A stretch of 9,098 nucleotides of DNA from Nitrospinota bacterium (GTDB lineage: Bacteria; UBA8248): contig JAPYQX010000101.1 in the NCBI GenBank assembly GCA_029937135.1, positions 1 through 9,098 of the forward strand, given 5' to 3'. The position numbers were made by a program, and so were the translations under genes. Below the pieces are notes generated by a model. The model was not told the DNA's origin. It saw only the letters and a program-made list of their open reading frames with translations, and did no database searches. Of the stretch, positions 6,074 through 9,098 are shown in pieces (the stretch's first letter is position 1; every line of letters begins with the position of its first letter).

Positions 6074-6097
6074 CCGGCTTACCTGCGAAGAGGCCGG
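6074..6097. repeat. Inverted repeat in the convergent gap between the S24 and rmuC ends
   Basis: CCGGCTT (6074-6080) pairs with AGGCCGG (6091-6097, one G-U) around a 10-nt loop. It lies between two convergent stop codons, where a bidirectional terminator would be useful, but no T run follows on either strand, so termination is unproven. Confidence 0.35.
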
Positions 6098-6165
6098 AAA
6101 CCATATAGTGCGCGATGGGAGCGTTTGAGCGGGCTGCTTCGGAACGAATTTCGGCTTTAAACCAT

Positions 6166-7560
6166 CTACGGCAAATCCATTTCCCTTTCAATCTCTCCGG
6201 CAACTTCACCCTCTTTAATTAAATCGGGAGCCTGCAGCATACGGGCCGATTTTTCGACCTGAGGAATCGACTCAATTTCCCCGGAGGAGGCCGAACCCAA
6301 CTCGGTGAATTTCCGGGCAGAAACCAACACACGCCCCTCCAGGGAACCGACTGCCTTGTTATAGGCATCCACGGCCCGATCCAACCCCCTGCCCGTGGCC
6401 GCGAAATGAGAGGCCAGGGTTTTGAGCCGTCCATATAACTCCCGGCCCAAATCACTCACCGCCTGGGCGCTTTCCGCCACCTTCTCTTGACGCCACCCAT
6501 AGGCAATCGAGCGCAAAAGAGCGATCAGCGTGGTCGGCGTCGCAAGCAACACACGCTGCTGGAAACCTTCCTCAATCAGCCCCGGCTCGTATTCGAGAGC
6601 AATGCTAAAAAAACTCTCGCCCGGAAGAAACATCACGACAAAATCGGGGGAATTAGCGAACTGGTCCCAGTAGGCCTTCGAACTCAACCTGGCCATGTGA
6701 TCTTGAATCTGACGGACATGTTTTTTCAGTTGATCGCGCCGGGCCTCCTCGGTCTCGGTCTCCCATGAATCGATATAGGCCGACAGGGGCGCTTTCGCGT
6801 CCACAACCACCTCCCTACCTCCCGGAAGTTTGACTATCATGTCGGGCCTCAGCAGGGAGCCGCTGTCAGTTGTAACCGATTCCTGCTCGACAAAATCACA
6901 ATAGGACAACATCCCCGATATTTCGACGACCCGGCGAAGTTGAATTTCTCCCCACCGCCCCCGGACATTCGGCGTTTTAAGCGCTTTGACGAGGTTCTCC
7001 GTCTCCGAATGGAGCCGCTCCTGCGTCGTTATCAACGAGCGAACCTGCTCCGTAAGGCTGCCATAGGCCTCCCGCCGGACCTTTTCGACTTCCTGGAGTT
7101 GGGCATCCACTTTTTCAAGCGATTCCTTAATGGGCGACACCAAAATCTCCACCGATTTTTGTTTCGCTTCGAGATCGCTTTTCGCCTCGCTCTGGAATTT
7201 TTCGAGAGTGGACTTGGCCAATTCCAAAAAAGATTGATTGTTATCGCGCAGGGCATCCGATGAAAGCGCCTTGAACGCCTCCCGCATTTCTGCCGCCGCC
7301 TTGTTCAGGATTTCCACTTTTTCCCCTGCGGCCGCCTTTTCATATTCAAGAGCGGCTTCCTGGCGGGCGGCGTTCGATTTGAGGTCAAGTATCAAAGCAT
7401 CCCGGTCCGTAAGATCGGCCTTGAGATTCTCCACCTCCGCGCCAAACAGGAGGAGCCGCTCCTCAAGCGCGGACAGGCGGACCCGGTGAATGAGCCGGGC
7501 GGCAAAAAGACCTGCTACTGCACCGGCCAACAACGCCAAAACCCAATACGCATATTCCAC
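6166..7560 (-). CDS. rmuC: DNA recombination protein RmuC homologue
   Basis: The 464-residue protein has the RmuC architecture (PF02646). An N-terminal membrane anchor lies at about 4-24 (AYWVLALLAGAVAGLFAARL). A long Glu/Lys/Ala-rich coiled coil runs from about 30 to 195. A C-terminal nuclease-like domain from about 198 contains VRGRWGEIQLRRV (199-211), RPDMIVKLP (238-246) and VVVDAKAPL (251-259). RPD and DAK fit the PD-(D/E)XK-type core proposed for the family. In E. coli, rmuC limits inversions between short inverted repeats; the activity itself is inferred. The start is GTG at 7560, with GGAGAG 7 nt upstream (7568-7573), and the stop is TAG. It follows aroQ on the same strand after 145 bp and is probably cotranscribed. 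Nothing appears truncated; the C-terminal acidic tail from about 430 is not part of the core domain. Confidence 0.93.
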   Translation of the reverse strand: MEYAYWVLALLAGAVAGLFAARLIHRVRLSALEERLLLFGAEVENLKADLTDRDALILDLKSNAARQEAALEYEKAAAGEKVEILNKAAAEMREAFKALSSDALRDNNQSFLELAKSTLEKFQSEAKSDLEAKQKSVEILVSPIKESLEKVDAQLQEVEKVRREAYGSLTEQVRSLITTQERLHSETENLVKALKTPNVRGRWGEIQLRRVVEISGMLSYCDFVEQESVTTDSGSLLRPDMIVKLPGGREVVVDAKAPLSAYIDSWETETEEARRDQLKKHVRQIQDHMARLSSKAYWDQFANSPDFVVMFLPGESFFSIALEYEPGLIEEGFQQRVLLATPTTLIALLRSIAYGWRQEKVAESAQAVSDLGRELYGRLKTLASHFAATGRGLDRAVDAYNKAVGSLEGRVLVSARKFTELGSASSGEIESIPQVEKSARMLQAPDLIKEGEVAGEIEREMDLP

Positions 7561-7705
7561 GGGTGCACTCTCCAGATTAAAAACGACAGTACCGGAATCG
7601 CGGGAAAAACCCGGGCGGGAAATTTTTCAACCCCTGACGGGGGGCACCTGTAAAATACACTGCCCTATAATCACGGTGGCCGGCTTTCTTGCCAGTGAAC
7701 CATGA

Positions 7706-7990
7706 TTATTTCTCGTTGTGGGCAGTATCCGGATTCTCCTCCAGGGCAACAGCGGTATCGATTAAAAGGCGAAAAATTTCCTGAACAACACCGGGAGGAC
7801 AAGGACCCTCGTTTAGACCCAGCACCCTGGATATCACCTCATCTTCCCGCTCGGGAATCCGGATTTTCAATCCACGCCCGGCTTTGTAGTCCCCGACCTC
7901 GAGACAAACCTTGAGCCGCTCGTTAATGAGCCGCAAAAGGCCTTCGTCACACTCATCGATCCGGCGCCGAAATTGGGACAACTCATCCAT
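7706..7990 (-). CDS. aroQ: Monofunctional AroQ-class chorismate mutase
   Basis: This 94-residue protein is an all-helical AroQ chorismate mutase (PF01817), converting chorismate to prephenate for phenylalanine and tyrosine synthesis in the cytoplasm. Aligned by eye to the E. coli P-protein domain, Arg8, Arg25, Lys36, Arg48 and Glu49 match Arg11, Arg28, Lys39, Arg51 and Glu52. Gln88 is replaced by Glu84, as seen in several monofunctional and eukaryotic enzymes, and Ser84 by Ala80. No prephenate dehydratase or dehydrogenase domain is attached, and no signal peptide is present, so it is not the secreted type. The ATG at 7990 has AGAGGA about 8 nt upstream, within a small hairpin (7999-8011). A strong promoter lies about 200 nt upstream, leaving a long leader that may be regulatory. 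Confidence 0.92.
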   Translation of the reverse strand: MDELSQFRRRIDECDEGLLRLINERLKVCLEVGDYKAGRGLKIRIPEREDEVISRVLGLNEGPCPPGVVQEIFRLLIDTAVALEENPDTAHNEK

Positions 7991-7998
7991 CGTGAAAT

Positions 7999-8011
7999 TC
8001 CTCTACGAGGA
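7999..8011 (-). promoter_or_regulatory. Hairpin sequestering the aroQ ribosome-binding site
   Basis: In the mRNA, UCCUC-GUA-GAGGA is a perfect 5-bp stem with a 3-nt loop, and the GAGGA arm is the aroQ Shine-Dalgarno sequence. A second stem, GGAGG-CGUC-CCUCC (complement of 8014-8027), sits directly upstream. Its GGAGG could also pair with the UCCUC arm, so two mutually exclusive folds are possible. Regulation is inferred, not shown. Confidence 0.4.
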
Positions 8012-8193
8012 GCGGAGGGACGCCTCCATCCGCCAGAGAATCGGTTGAAACCCGAGAATCGAAGAAATTATTCGAAGTCCGAAAATTCTATCACCTGTGC
8101 CTTCGCAGGGACACTTCCATTTTAGGGGCATTAGCCACGGAAAGCCGGACGATACGAGAATCTCCCCCGATTCAAGCGCAGGGCCGGCGATTC
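8012..8193 (-). promoter_or_regulatory. Long 5' leader of the aroQ-rmuC transcript
   Basis: From the predicted start near 8193 to the aroQ ATG there are about 200 nt without a convincing gene. The leader contains the hairpins noted next to the ribosome site and a GGCGAATCGCC stem at its extreme 5' end. I do not recognise a known riboswitch class, T-box motif or tandem-aromatic leader peptide. The minus-strand frame to 8003 overlaps the promoter and looks non-coding. Confidence 0.35.
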
Positions 8194-8199
8194 GCCCCA

Positions 8200-8228
8200 A
8201 TTATAGAACCTCCACGCACCCTGCCCAA
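8200..8228 (-). promoter_or_regulatory. Promoter of the aroQ-rmuC operon
   Basis: The minus strand reads TTGGGC (-35, complement of 8223-8228), a 17-bp spacer, and a consensus TATAAT (-10, complement of 8200-8205). It is the best sigma70-like promoter in the window, and aroQ is the first gene downstream of it. Confidence 0.7.
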
Positions 8229-8311
8229 ATCAGGCCGGAACTTCTGAAGCGGCGCCGAATTCACGAAAAATAGAGGGCCTGATAAACCCCGGCAAATATT
8301 CCACTATGGGA

Positions 8312-8320
8312 TGGTATACT
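8312..8320 (+). promoter_or_regulatory. Extended -10 promoter upstream of the small ORF at 8406
   Basis: TG-G-TATACT is an extended -10 element (TGnTATAAT-like). There is no good -35 box at the expected distance, which extended -10 promoters can tolerate. The predicted start near 8327 is about 80 nt before the ATG at 8406. Confidence 0.4.
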
Positions 8321-8350
8321 GTAGTAGAGAGTTGATTTTATTGGTAAAAT

Positions 8351-8362
8351 GACGAATTCGTC
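8351..8362. repeat. 12-bp perfect palindrome in the leader of the small ORF
   Basis: GACGAATTCGTC is a perfect 12-bp palindrome lying between the extended -10 element and the ATG at 8406. It could be an operator, but palindromes of this length also arise by chance. Confidence 0.35.
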
Positions 8363-8405
8363 GAACCGGGAAAAACAAAAAAATCCCCCAACCAGGAGAA
8401 TTCAC

Positions 8406-8546
8406 ATGAAAATGTTAATCGTTGGAGTAGGAGTCGGTGTTGTCATACCGCCAGCCCTGAACTGCCTCAAAATTAATATGTATAAAATTCCGTGCACAAT
8501 GGTTATAGAGCTTTGGAACCAGGTCGCAGTGTATATGCCAGTGTAG
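8406..8546 (+). CDS. Possible small membrane peptide (46 aa)
   Basis: I do not recognise this product. The ATG at 8406 has a very good ribosome site (AGGAG, 8 nt upstream) and an extended -10 element about 90 bp upstream; these are the main reasons to list it. The 46 residues start with a hydrophobic segment (MLIVGVGVGVVIPPAL, residues 3-18), then NCLKINMYKIPC and a moderately hydrophobic tail ending VAVYMPV. It resembles neither a toxin nor a leader peptide I know, and the second half could be chance read-through. The frame is open upstream to a start at 8349, but that start lacks a comparable ribosome site. No terminator is seen after the TAG. Confidence 0.35.
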   Translation: MKMLIVGVGVGVVIPPALNCLKINMYKIPCTMVIELWNQVAVYMPV

Positions 8547-8620
8547 ATTTCCCGTCTGGCAAATGCTTACTCGGGCAAGTTATTCGGTGGAGACCGTAAT
8601 AAGGGTGAGTGATTATTTTC

Positions 8621-8634
8621 CCGGAAAATTCCGG
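8621..8634. repeat. Short inverted repeat CCGGAA-AA-TTCCGG
   Basis: A perfect 6+6 bp inverted repeat with a 2-nt centre lies between the convergent small ORFs. No T run follows on either strand, so it is not a standard terminator; it may be a protein-binding site or chance. Confidence 0.4.
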
Positions 8635-8650
8635 AAAGGGTAGCCCGCCA

Positions 8651-8682
8651 GCGCCGGATAGAAAAAACCCTCCCCCCGGCGC
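8651..8682. repeat. GC-rich inverted repeat after the 55-aa ORF
   Basis: GCGCCGG (8651-8657) and CCGGCGC (8676-8682) are a perfect 7-bp pair around an 18-nt loop. It begins 11 bp past the stop of the minus-strand ORF at 8694-8861, where a terminator is expected. On that strand the TTTTTT run lies inside the loop rather than after the stem, so it is not canonical. Confidence 0.45.
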
Positions 8683-8693
8683 CCAAAGCGTAG

Positions 8694-8861
8694 CTACTTA
8701 CCGATCACTTTCGATTTCAGACTGTCGGATACTTTCGTACCCCAATGCTTGTCAAATACATGATGCCTTTCAATCTTGATCCAGTGAATAACGAACGCAA
8801 CCGTCAAAATGAGCAACCAAAAAAACATAAACCCCAGAGCAACACTTCCAGAACTTTCCAT
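8694..8861 (-). CDS. Small single-pass membrane protein (55 aa)
   Basis: I do not recognise this protein, but the signals for a real gene are good. The ATG at 8861 has GGGAGG with the textbook 6-nt gap (complement of 8868-8873). The 55 residues form a clean topology: a polar N-terminus (MESSGS), one strongly hydrophobic helix at about 7-28 (VALGFMFFWLLILTVAFVI), then a basic, aromatic juxtamembrane part HWIKIERHHVFDKHW (26-40) and a Lys-rich tail. By the positive-inside rule, the tail is cytoplasmic. An inverted repeat follows the TAG stop. Small proteins of this shape often serve as extra subunits of membrane complexes, but nothing here identifies a partner. The His-rich stretch is notable but no metal site can be claimed. 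Confidence 0.6.
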   Translation of the reverse strand: MESSGSVALGFMFFWLLILTVAFVIHWIKIERHHVFDKHWGTKVSDSLKSKVIGK

Positions 8862-8933
8862 TTTCTTCCTCCCGGTTAAAAGTTTCCCGTCGAACTAAAC
8901 AATCATTCGAATCCGGATCGCTTCACCCCTTCC

Positions 8934-8951
8934 ATAAAAAGTTCTTTTTAT
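8934..8951. repeat. AT-only inverted repeat followed by T-rich DNA
   Basis: ATAAAAAG-TT-CTTTTTAT is a perfect 8+8 bp inverted repeat followed on the plus strand by TTTTTCTTTTTAT. The stem is too AU-rich for a typical intrinsic terminator. The remaining gap (8862-8947) holds no gene. Confidence 0.3.
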
Positions 8952-9098
8952 TTTTTCTTTTTATAAATATCCGGCTGCCAAAAAACGGCCGTTACCAAAC
9001 CCCCTTCCGCCCGAACGACAACCTTCTTATGCAGCCTTCCTTTATTGACGTGCCCCCCTCATATCGGTCCATGTTGGATGAGAGGATTTTCGGTACTC
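8948..9098 (-). pseudogene. Possible 3' end of a gene with a frame disruption at a G run
   Basis: On the minus strand, 36 codons are open from 9058 to a TAA at 8948, reading HKKVVVRAEGGLVTAVFWQP then DIYKKKK, which looks protein-like. The frame has no start codon and is preceded by TGA at 9059-9061. A neighbouring frame is open from the window edge through MDRYEGG (ATG at 9072) and would join the first if the six-G run (9053-9058) had seven Gs. The simplest reading is a gene whose frame is broken by a one-base homopolymer change, natural or a sequencing or assembly artefact. The evidence is thin: open frames this short arise by chance. Confidence 0.22.

Noticed and set aside
6940..7263. 107-codon plus-strand ORF inside rmuC
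   Set aside because: It is antisense to the RmuC coiled-coil region; its Phe/Leu/Arg-rich content mirrors Glu/Lys codons.
7561..7705. Small hairpins (CCCC-TGAC-GGGG; CGGG-AAAAA-CCCG) between aroQ and rmuC considered as a terminator
   Set aside because: The stems are only 4 bp and not followed by a clear T run on the minus strand, so I do not call an operon break here.
8003..8200. 65-codon minus-strand frame ending just before aroQ, with TTG start and GGAGG upstream
   Set aside because: Its start overlaps the TATAAT of the aroQ promoter, so the transcript would begin after it; the protein looks like random sequence, and the frame is better explained as leader DNA.

Overview
The window looks like chromosomal DNA from a Gram-negative-type bacterium of moderate GC content, probably an uncultivated lineage. 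The genes are ordinary housekeeping and metabolic genes with good Shine-Dalgarno sites and ATG, GTG or TTG starts. Nothing in the sequence fixes the taxon. No phage structural genes, transposase, CRISPR array or recognisable defence operon is present.

Layout from left to right. The window opens with the last 33 codons (including stop) of a very GC-rich membrane protein (+), then a stretch of about 330 bp without a gene. Next come a tRNA-Ala(GGC) gene (-), with its own sigma70-type promoter and terminator, and a DUF362 family protein (-) whose promoter carries two palindromes. Two adjacent small genes (+) follow, each encoding one membrane segment plus a coiled coil; I do not recognise them. 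Then come a TauE/SafE-type (TSUP) transporter (+) and a tight three-gene cluster (+): a MenB/BadI-like crotonase, a DoxX-like membrane protein, and an XRE-S24 regulator split by an in-frame TAG. On the minus strand, and convergent with that cluster, lie aroQ (chorismate mutase) and rmuC. They appear to share one strong promoter with a leader of about 200 nt. The right end is sparse. It has two possible small membrane proteins facing each other, several inverted repeats, and perhaps the disrupted 3' end of another gene.

How the parts may work together. The crotonase, DoxX and XRE-S24 genes are separated by only about 20 bp, so they are probably one transcript. The S24 half of the regulator keeps the Ser-Lys dyad and an Ala-Gly pair typical of LexA/CI-like self-cleaving repressors. 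The amber codon falls exactly at the linker between the DNA-binding and S24 halves, so the gene is either a fresh pseudogene, a read-through gene, or a regulator made as two polypeptides. That is the most interesting single observation. The paired membrane/coiled-coil genes are the best candidate for an undescribed small module, but the sequence alone gives no function.
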